Source: Plotosus lineatus (Eukaryota; Chordata; Actinopteri; Siluriformes; Plotosidae). From it: a stretch of 64,000 nucleotides of DNA. The notes under the pieces are model-generated. The model worked only from the letters and a program-made list of their open reading frames with translations. It did not search any database and was not told the origin of the DNA. The stretch is from NCBI GenBank assembly GCA_024760905.1, contig CM045733.1, forward strand, positions 25,702,501-25,766,500. Reading direction: 5' to 3'. Below are positions 1 through 10,802 of the stretch, piece by piece (position 1 is the first letter of the stretch; the number at the start of each line of letters is the position of its first letter). A program made the translations under genes and the position numbers.

Positions 1-515
1 GGGAATTAAAGATCTCACCTCATCCTGTGGCTGAGCTCCTCTCTCCGGGAATAAATGCACAACCATAAACATCCCACATCACGCAACTCTAATTACAACG
101 TTCTTCTCACCTTTAAAGGATTTCTCAGAATGCAATGCTCGAGCTTACGACCTGCTGTCACTTTGTCTTCATAAATTAGTCTGTCAGGAGGTCCTTTCGG
201 CAGCACGGCCACTCGCGGGACGCTTCAAAGAGTAAATTGAGTGGTCGACCTTCAAATCTAGAAGCCAATCTTAATTTTCCTGTCTGATCAATGGTTGCAA
301 TGCGGTTCGAGGGTGGGAGTAAAAGCTTCAGAAGGCGAAATCTTTATTTGTGATTTAAAACGTTTATGATCAGTAAAAAAAGAAAAGAAAAAAAAAACAG
401 ATTGAAAAATATCTGAATGTTTTTTATGTTTAATTTCATGTTATACATATAGTACATTTCTAATAAAAAATGGATATGCTCTACTGACACTTCTTCATCT
501 GAAACTGTTGGTCCT
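1..515. other. Unique sequence, no gene seen
   Basis: No ORF, repeat family or RNA gene is recognised. The first 330 bases have balanced composition and no similarity to the repeats elsewhere in the window, so a conserved non-coding element is possible but untested. From about 355 the sequence becomes A/T-rich with short A runs. Confidence 0.5.
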
Positions 516-772
516 TTTCATTCATCCATCTTCTGAAACACTTAATCCTAATTAGGGGCATGGGAGGCTGGTGCCCATCTCAGCCGACTCTGGGCAAGGG
601 CAGAGTACACCCTGGACAGCTTTCCAGGCCATCGCAGGGCAGAAACATGCTAACAGCTATGCAGCCTACTCTTGCCGAAAGCCAGCAATGGTTCTTTTAC
701 ATGATCCTCACACCATAGACGGTGAGAGACATGACCGGCCTTTGATAGCCCCGTTAGGTGCATAGGGGGTCC
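516..772 (-). mobile_element. SINE-A2, 5'-truncated
   Basis: Reading the minus strand, the body (GGTTATCAAAGG-like segment, then the AAAGAACCATTGCTG segment) runs into the L2-type tail (CCAGGGTGTACTCTGCCC, CCTAATTAGGATTAAG). The tRNA-like head is missing, as expected for an insertion that stopped early during reverse transcription. Confidence 0.8.
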
Positions 773-1241
773 ACACAAAGTTAAAAAAAAAGTGCAAGTG
801 CACTCAGTGCTGATGGTGGTAAAAATGGAAAAACACAGACTGAGAAATTATTGTTATATTTTCCGACATGGAGCTCACCTGCCAGTGCCATGTTTAAAAT
901 ATGTAAAACATAATGTGTATCAATCTAGATCCATGCTTCTCAAATTGTGGGGTGCGCTCCCCTTCAGGGGTACAGTGTGATGCCGGGTGAAGCACGTATG
1001 CCCCTGGGGAACATGCTTTTCTGGAATTATGTATGAGAATTAAGTGTAATTGCACATCCACTCCATTAGTTGGCAGTGGCGCTCTCATTGTTGCACTATG
1101 GCGTAGCGTTTTTTTTTTGCATGAGCAAACAATATGAAACGCGGTAAACAACCACTCAACAAACGATATGGAAAAAATGAAGAGAAAGGTCTAGACAGAC
1201 GGAGATATTAAGACATAAATAAGTTTAATGAGTTTAAATAA

Positions 1242-1389
1242 GGCCCCTCCTCGAATCGCCACCTTATCGTGGTGGAGGGGTTTGCGTGACCTAATGATCC
1301 TAGGAGCTATGTTGTCGGGGGCAAATGCCCCTGGTAGGGTCACCCAAGGCAAACAGGTCCGGGGTGAAGGTCCAGACAAAGTGCGATTC
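1242..1389 (+). ncRNA. Candidate HDV-like self-cleaving ribozyme at the Rex3 5' end
   Basis: Possible pairings in hepatitis-delta-virus ribozyme order: P1 GGCCCCT (1242-1248) with AGGGGTT (1276-1282), seven pairs including two G-U, starting with G at the element's first base. P2 GAATCGC (1253-1259) with GCGATTC (1382-1388). P3 CACC (1260-1263) with GGTG (1271-1274). P4-like stem GTGACC (1286-1291) with GGTCAC (1338-1343), containing GGGGCAAATGCCCC. HDV-like ribozymes are known at the 5' ends of R2 and RTE elements. Here the catalytic C and P1.1 were not assigned, so this is a structural hypothesis. Confidence 0.5.
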
Positions 1390-1407
1390 AAAACAGACCC
1401 CTAAGAC

Positions 1408-4400
1408 ATGAGAAAACAACAGAGGAATCAGTCTCCCTTGCCCGGACGCGGGTCACCGGGGTTCCCTCCTGGAGCCAGGCCCAGGAGGGGCTCGGCGGCG
1501 CCTGGTGGTCGGCCTTATGCCCATGGAGCCTGGCCGGGCCCAGCCCGAAAAGGAGACATGGGTCCGCCTTCCCATGGACCCACCACCCGTGGGAGGAGTT
1601 TTAGGGGGCGGGTGCAGTGTGAGTTGGGTGGCAGCCGAAGGCATGGGTTCTGTCGGACTGATCCTCGGCTGCTTACTCTGACCTTCGGGACATGGAATGT
1701 CACCTCTCTGGCGGGAAAGGAGCCCGATTTGGTGCGTGAGGTGGAGAGATACCGACTAGATATAGTCGGGCTCACCTCAACGCATAGCTTGGGCTCTGGA
1801 ACCATCCATCTCGAAAGAGGCTGGACCTTCTTCTATTCTGGAGTTGCTCATGGGGAGGCGGCGAGCCGGTGTGGGTATTCTTGTTGCCCCCGTCTCGGTG
1901 CCCAAATGTTGGGGTTCTCCCGGTTGACGAAAGGGTAGCTTCCCTCCGTCTTCGGGTGGGGGACGGGTCCTGACTGTTATTTGTGCTTATGCACCAAATG
2001 ACAGTTCAGAGTACCCACCCTTTTGGAGTCTTTGGGGGTGTTGGAGAACGCTCCCTCGGGAGACTCGCTCGTTGTCTTGGGAGACTTCAACGCCCATGTG
2101 GGCAACGATAGTGTGACCTGGAAGGGTGTGATCGGTAGGTACGGCCTCTCCAGTCTGAATCCGAATGGTGTGTCGTTGTTGGACTTCTGTGCTCGTCATA
2201 GTTTGTCTATCCACGAACACCATGTTCGAACATAAGGGTGTCCATAAGTGCACTTGGCACCAGGACACCCTAGGTCGCAGTTCGATGATTGACTTTGTAG
2301 TCGTGTCATCGGACTTGCGACCATATGTTCTGGACACTCGGGTGAAGAGAGGAGCTGAGCTGTCTACCGATCACTACCTGGTGGTGAGTTGGCTTCGGTG
2401 GTGTGGGAGGTTGCCTTCCACACCTGGCAGGCCCAAGCGTGTAATCAGGGTCTTCTGGGAACGTTTGTCGGAGCCCCCTGTCCGAAAGGCCTTTAACTCC
2501 CGCCTCCGGCAGAGCTACAACCACGTTCCGGAGGAGGCGGAGGACATGGAATCCGAATGGGCCATGTTTCGTGCCTCCATTGCTGAGGCGACAGCCCATA
2601 GCTATGGCTGTAAGGTCGTCGGTGCTTGTCGTGGCGGTAATCCCCGAACCCGGTGGTGGACACCTACGGTGAAGGGGGCCGTCCAGCTGAAGAAGGAGGC
2701 CTATCGGGTTTTATTAGCCTGTGGGACTCCTGAGGCAGCAAACGGGTACCGGCAGGCCAAACGTGCTGCAGCCGAGGCTGTCGCAGATGCAAAATCTCGG
2801 GCGTGGGAGGAGTTCGGTGAGGGCCTGGAGAGTGATTATCGGTTGGCCTCAAAAAGGTTCTGGGCCACCATCCGATGCCTCAGGAGGGGAAGCAGTTCTT
2901 CACAAACCCTGTTTACGGTGGAGGTGGGGAGCTGCTTACCTTGACTGGGGATGTTGTTGAGAGGTGGAGGGAATACTTTGAGGACCTTCTCAATCCCACC
3001 AACGCGCCCTCCGTGGAAGAGGAAGACCCTGGGGGTTCGGGTGAGGGTCTGCCCATCACTGGAGTGGAGGTCACTGAGGTTGTCAAAAGCTCCTCGGTGG
3101 TCGACCTCCGGGGTTGGACGAGAACCGCCCGGAATACCTCAGGACTGTGGATGTTGTAGGGCTGTCTTGGTTGACACGTCTCTGCAACAACGAGTGGTCA
3201 TCGGGGGCTGTACCTCTGGATTGGCAAACTGGGGTGGTGGTCCCAATTTTTAAGAAGGGGACCGGAGGGTGTGTTCCAATTATCGGGGAATTACACTCCT
3301 CAGCCTACCTGGTAAAGTCTATGCAGGGGTACTAGAGAGGAGGATCCGACCGATAGTCGAACCTCGGATTCAGGAGGAACAATGTGGTTTTCATCCTGGC
3401 CGCAGCACTCTTGACCAACTCTATACGCTCCACAGGATTCTGGAGGGGCATGGGGGTTTGCCCAATCTGTCCACATGTGCTTTGTGGATTTGGAGAAGGC
3501 TTTCGACCGTGTCCCTCGAAAGATCTTGTGGGGCGTGCTCGAGAGTACGGGCGTTCGGATCCGTTGCTCACGAGCTATTCGGTCGCTGTATCACCGGAGC
3601 CAGAGTTTGGTCCGTATTGGTAACAGCAGCTCGGTTTCGTTTCCGGTGGGAGTTGGAGTCCGCCAAGGCTGTCCTTTGTCACCGATTCTGTTCATAATTT
3701 TTATGGACAGAATCTCTAGGCGCAGTCGAGGCGATGAGGGGTTCTGGTTCGGTGGCCATCGGATATCATCTCTGCTTTTTGCGGATGATGTTGTCCTTTT
3801 GGCTTCATCAAGTCGGGCCCTCCAGCTCTCATTGGAGCGATTCGCAGCTGAGTGCGAAGCAGCCGGGATGAAGATCAGTTCCTCCAAGTCCGAGGCCATG
3901 GTTCTCAGTCGGACAATGGTGGAATGCACCCTCTGGGTCGGGGATGAGGTCCTGCCCCAAGTGGAGGAGTTTAAGTATCTTGGGGTCTTGTTTACGAGTG
4001 AGGGAAGGATGGAGCGAGAGATCGACAGACGGATCGCTGCAGCCTCTGCTGTTAAGCGGTGCCTGTACCGGTCCGTTGTGGTGAAAAAGGAGCTGAGCCG
4101 CAAGGCGAAGCTCTCAATTTACCAGTCGATCTACGTTCCAACCCTCACCTATGGTCACGAGCTTTGGGTAATGACCGAAAGAACAAGATCACGGATACAA
4201 GCGGCTGAAATGAGCTTTCTTCGCCGGGTGGCGGGGTTCTCCCTTAGAGATAGGGTGAGAAGCTCCGCCATCCAGGGAGAGCTCGGAGTAGATCCGCTGC
4301 TCCTCCGCATTGAGAGGGGCCAGTTGAGGTGGCTCGGGCATCTGGTTAGAATGCCCCCCGGACGCCTCCCTGGTGTGGTGTTTCGGGGATGTCCAACTGG

Positions 4401-4572
4401 GAAGAGACCACCTAGAACACGCTGGAGGGACTATGTCTCTCGGCTTGTCTGGGACCGCCTCGGTGTCCCCCCGGGAGAGTTGGAGGAAGTGGCTCGGGAG
4501 AGGGATGTCTGGACCTCTTTGCTAAGGTTGCTGCCCCCGCGACCCGACCCCGGACTAAGCGGAAGAAGATGA
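1408..4572 (+). pseudogene. Rex3 endonuclease/reverse transcriptase ORF, frameshifted
   Basis: The protein is read in changing frames: about 1408-1938, 2023-2235, 2165-2870, 2875-3130, 3114-3250, 3269-3470 and 3475-4572. Endonuclease signatures are GTWNVTSLAGKE near 1690, [11 protein letters not shown] near 2080 and ELSTDHYLVVSW near 2355. Reverse transcriptase signatures are NYRGITLLSLPGKVYA (near 3280), VDLEKAFDRVPRKILWG (from about 3480), RQGCPLSP and the catalytic FADD (residues 102-105 of the last open frame). The 365-residue last frame is continuous to the stop and carries the connection region with YLGVLFTSEGRMEREIDRRI and the C-terminal TRWRDYVSRL. At least five frameshifts make the gene non-functional, although the catalytic core is well kept. 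Start at 1408 is the first ATG after the structured 5' leader. Confidence 0.85.
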
Positions 4573-4598
4573 GATGAGAGTTTAAATAAGGATTTTTT

Positions 4599-4599
4599 A

Positions 4600-4662
<63 letters not shown>

Positions 4663-4663
4663 T
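4599..4663. repeat. (ATT)n microsatellite inside H1 copy 1
   Basis: About 20 ATT units lie directly downstream of the Rex3 target duplication, within the right part of H1. H1 copies 2 and 3 lack this tract at the matching place, so it expanded in this copy. Confidence 0.95.
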
Positions 4664-4912
4664 CAGGAACATTGGTGCACTTTAAATCTTTTCTATTACA
4701 GATTAAGAAACAATGTTAATGATTTTTTTATTGTAAGTTGAACTATATTTCTTTCTTTTTTTTGTTTTTAATGTTAATAAAGATACGATGTTATGCAGAG
4801 GTGTACTAATAACACTTTTATTGACAAATAAATACTATTTATAGTCGCTTGCGGGCGGTATTATTTTTCTTCGGGGGGGCACAGAAAATAATTGAGAAGC
4901 ACTGACCTAGAT

Positions 4913-5299
4913 ATTGAGTTCACATGTCGTATATTCTAAAACAATTATTTCCCTCAACATTCTATCTCGGTTATCCATCATCATCAGCAACACTCACCTT
5001 GCGTTTAGAAAATAATTGCTAAATATAGAGCAAGTCATCATGAATTCATATTTTAACTCTATATGATGTACCCATGAGACCAATATTAATCTAACTATGA
5101 AGAAATGAAAGATTTAAGTTCAATGAGATTATTCAAATACTATTAGGATGTTTCCAGCAAGTGTGAAGTTGTGAGCCAAAAAAAAAAAAAATCAGTTCAA
5201 ATCCTTGCACTGTCACCAGGCAACACGTGGACTTCATGGTGTTGTCACCAAAACAAAATTTCAAATTCCAATATTTGATTGTTTATTATTTGTGAAGTA
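4913..5299. other. Unique A/T-rich spacer
   Basis: No recognised feature lies between H1 and T1 apart from a short A run near 5178-5190. Confidence 0.5.
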
Positions 5300-6088
5300 C
5301 AGTGATACCTCAGCTCACGAACATAATTGGTTCCCTGAAAGTGTGTGTAAGGCGAAAAGTTCGTCTTCCGAACATTTATTTCCCATAAGAAACCATTAAA
5401 ATGAGAATAATCCGTTCCCAGGTCCCCATAAAACATAATTTTCTACTAAATAAGCCTTAAAACTACACAAAAATATACCTTATTTTATGTAGAATAAATG
5501 TGCTATTGTATTGTAATTAAAGAAATAAACTGTACTGTATAATAAAGTCGTTTTATTTACCTTTGTGATGGTAGTTGATGGCTTGATGGAATGGAGTGGG
5601 AGGAGGAGGGAGGGAGGGACTTACTGTTTGGAAGGAGTGTTTGGAAACGCCTACTGTTTGGAAACACCCTTAGCCACACACGCACCCTTAATAGCTTCCT
5701 TGTTCTTAAGGATGGGAGCAATGGTAGACTTAGCGTACTGGTACTGGGACGCTGAGTCACACAAACGCACACCTCGTTCGTGTTTTTCAATGATCTCCGC
5801 CTGTGGTGGGGTCTTTTTCGGTCCCATAATAGCAAAAGTACACTCAATATGGTCCAAAATGTCTAGCAAACACAAACCACTTCCGCGTTCAAAGAAAGAG
5901 GGTGACGAACTGTGACGCCGTGAGCGTGCGTCAGCTTCTCGTGGCCGCCACCGTGGCGCTGTTCGACCGCGTGGTTTGATTCGTCCACCGAAAACTAGTT
6001 CGTCAGCAGAGACTATATGCTCGCAAATTTAATGTTTTTGAGGCGAAAAGTTCGTGAGCTTAAGCGTTCGTCAGCGGAGGTTTTACTG
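5300..6088 (-). mobile_element. T1 pogo/Tigger-like DNA element
   Basis: Ends are CAGTGATACCTCAGCTCACG (from 5300) and, in reverse complement, CAGTAAAACCTCCGCTGACG (from 6088), flanked by TA on both sides. TA targets and ends of the CAGTNNNACCTC kind fit the pogo/Tigger group of Tc1/mariner elements. The sub-terminal segments repeat CACGAAC-type motifs on both sides. At 789 bp it is a deletion derivative that keeps only the start of a transposase. Confidence 0.8.
5654..5827 (-). pseudogene. Tigger-like transposase N-terminus remnant in T1
   Basis: The minus-strand translation starts MGPKK and contains EIIEKHERGVRLCD, STIAPILKNKEAIKGA and VAKGVSKQ. This resembles the first helix-turn-helix DNA-binding domain (CENP-B N-terminal type) of Tigger transposases. 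The frame ends after about 58 residues. The second DNA-binding domain and the DDE catalytic domain are absent, so no activity is possible. Confidence 0.75.
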
Positions 6089-6189
6089 TATCAGTTTCAG
6101 CTTATATGTTTTAAGCTAAAGTCTCAACTTCATATCGAACCACCAAGAATCAAATCTGTTTTAGTCCCCATACTATAGCTATCCGTATA

Positions 6190-6535
6190 GGGGCAGTGGT
6201 GGCCTGGTGGTAAAGGGTGCTGGATCACTGATCCTCAGGCTGGGGGTTCAAGTCCCACTCTACACATGGTTGTCACTGTCCCCCCAGTGCAGCTAACTGG
6301 GTTATCAAAGGTCGGCCATGTCTCTCTCTGTCTATGGTGAGAGGTCCGTGTAAAAGAACCATTGCTGACTTTCGTCAAGAGTAGCTGCAGCCGTCAGCGT
6401 GTTTCTGCCCCTCGCTAAAGGGTTGTGTCAGGAAGGGCATCCGATGTAAAAACCTATGCCAAATCAAATGTGCGAATCAGATGACTCACTGTGGCAACCC
6501 CTGAAAAAAAGAGGAAAAGCTGAAAGGAAAAGAAG
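6190..6535 (+). mobile_element. SINE-A1, near complete
   Basis: The tRNA-like head has an A-box-like TGGCCTGGTGG (6200-6210) and a B box GGTTCAAGTCC (6245-6255), the RNA polymerase III internal promoter. The body (AGCTAACTGGGTTATCAAAG, then AAAGAACCATTGCTGACTTT) is followed by the LINE-R-type tail GGTTGTGTCAGGAAGGGCAT and CTGAAAGGAAAAGAAG. It encodes no protein and needs a LINE in trans. A clear target duplication was not found. Confidence 0.85.
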
Positions 6536-6540
6536 ACTAT

Positions 6541-7713
6541 AACTTTGCACATGTGTATATCATCTTTAAAACTATTGACTTCATATTGGGAGAGGTTTTG
6601 CTCAGCACAATCATTGCATCATAGACACAAAAGCCCGAAAGTTAATTCATTCCTCTCAACAGTGTCTTCACAGTCTGCCTGTTCTGAAATCTGTTTTTAA
6701 ACATTTTAGTGCTCAGCATGGCATCCTGAGAGCTACTCAACTATTGGACTATGTACAGGATCACTTGCACTACCAAGTAAAGCTTATTATTTCCATGCAG
6801 TTCCAGAAGAGTTTCCTCATCCTCGTCTTCCCCCTGCCTCCCCTCTGTTCCCCCCATGTTGCCCCTTTATGTGTCAATCAGTCAAGCCTAGAAGTACAAT
6901 ACAACAAAGGAGGCTGTCATTTACTCATCAGTAGTGTGTGAGAAAGAGAGAAGAGAGACGCCTCCATTTCCCAATCACACTGTTTACATCTTCAGGTTAA
7001 TTGTTGTTCCTGGCCACACTTTGACAGCAGCTGTGTGTGCGAGAACAGGATGATGGTAATGCAAGTCAGCATCCTGTACTGATTCCTTTGTTCTATGTTG
7101 TCAATAAGCGGGAGAAAGATGCGCACCCTCTCATCTCAAGTGCCAACATTCATTTGCAATCGTAACATTTACCATCGTTCCCCATGACTTGTCTCTTAGG
7201 AATAGATTATGCTTAATTAAATAGTTGCTTGTGAATAAGAGGAACGTCATGACACCTCGGTGTTCCTTGGTTAGATGGAAATAATTCCTTATTGATCCAT
7301 ATGAGAGTAAAGTATTTATTTTTATGATGCATTCTGCGTCCAATTTTCTCCTATGAGCGCACACACGTGGATTAAAATGTATAATAAACTACACTATTAA
7401 TTATCTGAATTAAAAAGTCATATTAAAGAAATTATTACATTTACACCTACTGAAGCCAATCTAAATTCTATTAAAATTAAATCAAAGATTCATTACCAGC
7501 TGAAATTGATTCATTTCGTTATATCAGCATGAAGTCTTGTTTTTACTCTTATACCACAGCACTTTGCAATTATTACCATTTTTAATTAATTCATTACCAT
7601 CGCATCATAATTATTAGGTTTTCATAGTTGTATATAATGTTATGAAGCTGCTGTTGGTTCATGTTATTGTTTGCTTCCTAACAAGTAATCCATTCACCAA
7701 CATTATTTCAGTG
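6541..7713. other. Unique sequence, no gene seen
   Basis: About 1.2 kb without a recognised repeat or coding signal. Short ORFs present here show no family resemblance. Confidence 0.5.
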
Positions 7714-8368
7714 CATTTTCTGTAACCGATTAATGCTAATTAGGGTCGCGGGGAGGCTGGCACCCATCCTAGCTGACTCCGGGCGAGGGCAGAGTACACC
7801 CTGGGCAGCTCGCCAGGCCATCACTGGGCGGAAAAACACATTGACGGCTATGCAGCTACTCTTGTTGAAAGTCAGCAATGGTTCATTTACATGAACCTCT
7901 CACCATAGACCAGGGGTCTACAATCTTATCTACAAAGGGCTGGTGTGGGTGCAGGTTTTCACTTCAACCAAACAATAGCCACACCTTCCACCTGTTTCCA
8001 CCAATCACTGATCATGAAAAGAAAAGTAAACAAAAACTAGATTGGACGTAAGACTTGAAGCAAGGTGATCCTTCCAAGATGGCACCACTTCAGATTTGAG
8101 ACAGTAATGTCCAATCTATTTTGTTTTTCCTTTTCTTTTGGTGATCAGTGATTGGTGGAAACAGGTGGAAGGTGTGCCTACTGTTTGGTTGAAGTGAAAA
8201 TCTGCATCCACACCGGCCCTTAGACAGTGAGAAACATGACCAGCTGTTGATAATCCAGTTATCTGCACAGAGGTGGGGCAGTGACAACCTGTGTTGAGTG
8301 GGGCTTGAACCGCCAATCTTAGGATCAATGGTCCAGCACCTGTACTACTAGGCCACCACTGCCCACAC
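7714..8368 (-). mobile_element. SINE-A2 interrupted by a fold-back element
   Basis: The minus strand begins with GGGCAGTGGTGGCCTAGTAG near 8366 and ends with the L2-type tail at 7714. The body is interrupted at 7911-8220. TAGAC (7906-7910 and 8221-8225) is repeated at both sides of the interruption. Confidence 0.85.
7911..8220. mobile_element. Fold-back element with ~110 bp inverted arms
   Basis: The left arm (about 7936-8049) and right arm (about 8107-8220) are near-perfect inverted repeats around a ~57 bp loop. Matching blocks include CACCTGTTTCCACCAATCAC and its complement. The left side has 25 extra bases starting CAGGGGTCTAC that have no partner on the right, so the right end is probably deleted. 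No coding capacity. The superfamily is not settled. The CAGGGGTC end hints at hAT. Confidence 0.8.
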
Positions 8369-8640
8369 CTTATTATTTCTTTGTTTTAAAGTAAGAGAGA
8401 CTGGTTCTCATGTGTAAGCAAAACGCACAAAGATTCTCCCATGCTGGAAAATCATTAAGTGTTTACACCTACTTCTGGTTCTGTAAATGTTCACTGAACT
8501 TTTCAGAAACTTTCACCAAGACAACTACAGTGGTACCTCATCTTACGACATTAATCCATTCCAGAGCTTTTTTGTAAGTTGAACCGCATTGTACATGTAA
8601 AACACGTGATTCATTGCAAGGCTCCCAATACTACCCACTA

Positions 8641-8960
8641 TGTCTGTCTTCCTTTCGGCTTTTCCCCTTTTACTCGGGAGTCGCCACAGTGAATCATCTG
8701 ATTCGCACGTTTGATTTGGCAGAGGTTTTTACGTCGGATGCTATTCCTGTCACAACCCTTTTTAGCAAGGGACAGAAACACTCTGACGAGTTTGCAGCTA
8801 CTCTTTACGAAAGTCAGCAATGGTTCTTTTACATGCCTCTCACTATAGACAGTGACAGACATGGCCCGCCTTTGATAACCCAGTTAGCCGCACTGGGGGG
8901 GACAGTGACAACCTTGTGGAGAGTGGGACTCGAACCCCTAACCTTTGGATCAGCGATCCA
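8641..8960 (-). mobile_element. SINE-A1, 5'-truncated, perfect 20-bp target duplication
   Basis: Identical 20-bp flanks lie at 8621-8640 and 8961-8980. The minus-strand copy begins inside the head near TGGATCGCTGATCC, so the A box is lost, and ends in GGCTTTTCC (read on plus), the complement of the A1 tail. The perfect duplication suggests a recent insertion. Confidence 0.9.
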
Positions 8961-8984
8961 GCTCCCAATACTACCCACTAAACC

Positions 8985-9119
8985 CTTTAAAATTATAAAA
9001 GCATACCTTTTAAGACCTCCTTCTGCTTCAATATCATACCGATGGGAGATGGGTTTGGCCGTATTCCTTTGTGATATCACTCGAGCCCGTTTCTTCTCCT
9101 CACTCGCACTGGAAATCAC
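8985..9119 (-). pseudogene. Tigger-like transposase remnant in T2
   Basis: The minus-strand reading contains SSASEEKKRARVISQRNTAK and RYDIEAEGGLKRYAF. T3 keeps a better version (KNKQARGIRLSDIAKEYGQ). The pattern fits the N-terminal DNA-binding domain of a Tigger transposase, with no catalytic domain left. Confidence 0.55.
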
Positions 9120-9123
9120 AGGC

Positions 9124-9175
9124 GTCTGTGTGTGTGTGTATGTGTGTGTGTGTATGTGTGTGTGTGGGCGTGCGT
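9124..9175. repeat. (TG)n microsatellite in T2
   Basis: An imperfect TG tract with interspersed TATG units. It lies at the position occupied by a longer CA/TG tract in T3. Confidence 0.9.
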
Positions 9176-9948
9176 GTTGACCATGTCTTCTTAGCAGAGT
9201 TATAATCTTACAAATGTTTATGGAAGGTTAAAAGCCTGAGTCAAGAAATAAAGCATAAAACAACAGTAACTCTGTCCTTTCCACGAAAAGCCATCCTGGT
9301 GGATTCAGCTCTATTATTAACAATAGGAGGTAGATGTGTCATTCCTCCTAAGCTATGGGACCCCTGTCCAAGATGGCGTCAGGTGGACCTGTCCAAGATG
9401 GCGTTCGAGTGAAGGCGACATGAACGACAGTTCAGTTGTTAGCCAATGGGAGGCCAGCGGGGTGGGTTGTTTGAACGTCATTGATGGGAGAGCAGCTCAT
9501 GCATTATTTGAATGGCGCGTTTTAATATTTGAATGGCGCGTTTGAATTTTTAAGGTGTCGCTTTTGTAATGTGAACTTGTTTCGTATCCGGAGAAAAAAA
9601 AATTGAGGAAAATGCTTTTCGTAACCTGAATTTTTCGTTTGGTGAGACTTTCATAAGGTGAGGTACCACTGTATTTAGTTGAGCAGTGCTCCTTATCGGA
9701 GCCCCATAATCATGGATTGTGGCTTGAATGGTTGTATTGAGTCCATCTCGTGTCTGCATGTGCACACCACTGAAATTTAATGAGGCTGCAGTGTCACTGA
9801 GTTGATTCTGATTGGATGTTATTTATCACTGACTTGCATAACAGCAGGTGCATTGAAAAAATCTAAATAAATAAATTAACAGATTTAATATCAATAATGA
9901 AACTGAAACAAAACATAGAGTGATAAACCACCACTCAGACTTGCACAG

Positions 9949-9949
<1 letters not shown>

Positions 9950-10015
<66 letters not shown>
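9950..10015. repeat. (CA)n microsatellite
   Basis: About 32 perfect CA units. Confidence 0.97.
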
Positions 10016-10016
<1 letters not shown>

Positions 10017-10271
10017 TTCAACTCAGGTGGGCAGACATATATGCAGGTATACACCTGCTTGTGGAGCTAACACTAAAACCAGAAGTCGAACAGAACATGA
10101 ACTTGATAAAAAGATACAATACCTAAACTAACAAGACGCGTGACACAAATGAAAGAAGAAATCAATTAGTAAAGGCATTGAAATACAAACCAGAATCTGA
10201 CACGTATCACTAGAAGCATCTGTCTGGAGCTTTTAGGCAGTGAATAGATCTATAGATATATATATATATAT

Positions 10272-10701
10272 AGATCTATAGAGAAAAATGGGGGAAAAGT
10301 TAATGAAAATACCACAAAAACAAGGCCAATTATGCAACAAAACAAACAAACAAACAAACAAAAAAAACCCTAAAGAAACACAAAATAAAAAAACAACCCA
10401 AAACCTCCCATCAAAACTACTTCCATTTTTGTGAGGTGCATATCTGAGTGCGTGCACGTGCATCTGCATCTATATGTGTGTATTTATATTTTATTTACAT
10501 CTAATGCATTATTTTTGAATGTTTAATTGTTATTATAAGCATTTATAGCTTTGAATATATAGTTATTGATATTATATACACATATACATGTACATATACG
10601 TCAATGGGGGGGGGGGGGGGGGGTTGACCCTACTTCACGGAATTCAGTGGTCGCTGGGGAGATCTCGGTCCCAATTAACCGCTGAAAGTGAGGGATCCCT
10701 G
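10272..10701 (+). mobile_element. M1 element, 5'-truncated
   Basis: The right end GAGGGATCCCTG (to 10701) followed by TA is intact. The left terminus is replaced by a short TA microsatellite (10256-10272). The internal CAAGGCCAATTATGCAA block and the CTCCCATCAAAACTA block identify the family. A 17-G run lies at 10607-10623, where several M1 copies have G runs. Confidence 0.85.
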
Positions 10702-10802
10702 TATTTGTTTTAAAATGACAACTTTCCATTTCTTTTAAGCTTTAGTTTATATGATGCCTACAGTATGCAATCGAATATAGATAAACTGTGAGTATACAAG
10801 TC

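Larger units (their letters stand above)
1242..4577 (+). mobile_element. Rex3-type RTE retrotransposon, near full length
   Basis: A ~3.3 kb non-LTR retrotransposon encodes an apurinic endonuclease and reverse transcriptase, and copies itself by target-primed reverse transcription. Rex3 identity is inferred from the protein and from stretches close to the fish Rex3 primer sites at about 3222-3241 and 3663-3683. It is bounded by a duplication of GAGTTTAAATAAGG (1230-1243 and 4578-4591). The final GG of the left copy may be the element's own first bases. The 5' part is rich in paired segments. The 3' end is GGAAGAAGATGAGATGA rather than a poly(A) tail, as in RTE elements. It inserted into H1 copy 1. 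The ORF is broken, so this copy is dead. Confidence 0.9.
931..4904 (+). mobile_element. H1 hAT-like element, copy 1, split by Rex3
   Basis: The left end (931) reads CCATGCTTCTCAA and the right end is TTGAGAAGCACTG (to 4904), imperfect inverted repeats of the hAT type. Flanks ATCTAGAT (923-930) and ACCTAGAT (4905-4912) form an 8-bp target duplication with one mismatch, the length usual for hAT elements. Without the Rex3 insertion (1242-4577) the element is about 620 bp. It has no transposase, so it must have depended on a transposase supplied elsewhere. Copies 2 (45484) and 3 (50116) share the internal sequence, including the TTGGCAGTGG and GATATTAAGACATAAATAAG blocks. Confidence 0.85.
8528..9671 (-). 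mobile_element. T2 pogo/Tigger-like element carrying a SINE
   Basis: Ends are CAGTGGTACCTCATCTTACG (8528) and, in reverse complement, CAGTGGTACCTCACCTTATG (9671), flanked by TA. T3 (39346-40291) is a paralogue sharing the internal sequence and the position of a TG microsatellite. A SINE-A1 copy sits at 8641-8960. Confidence 0.85.

Noticed and set aside
5557..5915. Overlapping ORFs of 96-116 codons on both strands
   Set aside because: Only the minus-strand frame holding the Tigger-like N-terminus shows family resemblance. The others are shadows.
6190..6265. tRNA gene candidate in SINE heads
   Set aside because: A and B boxes are present, but the sequence repeats with SINE body and tail at many loci and does not fold as a complete tRNA. 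These are SINE promoters.
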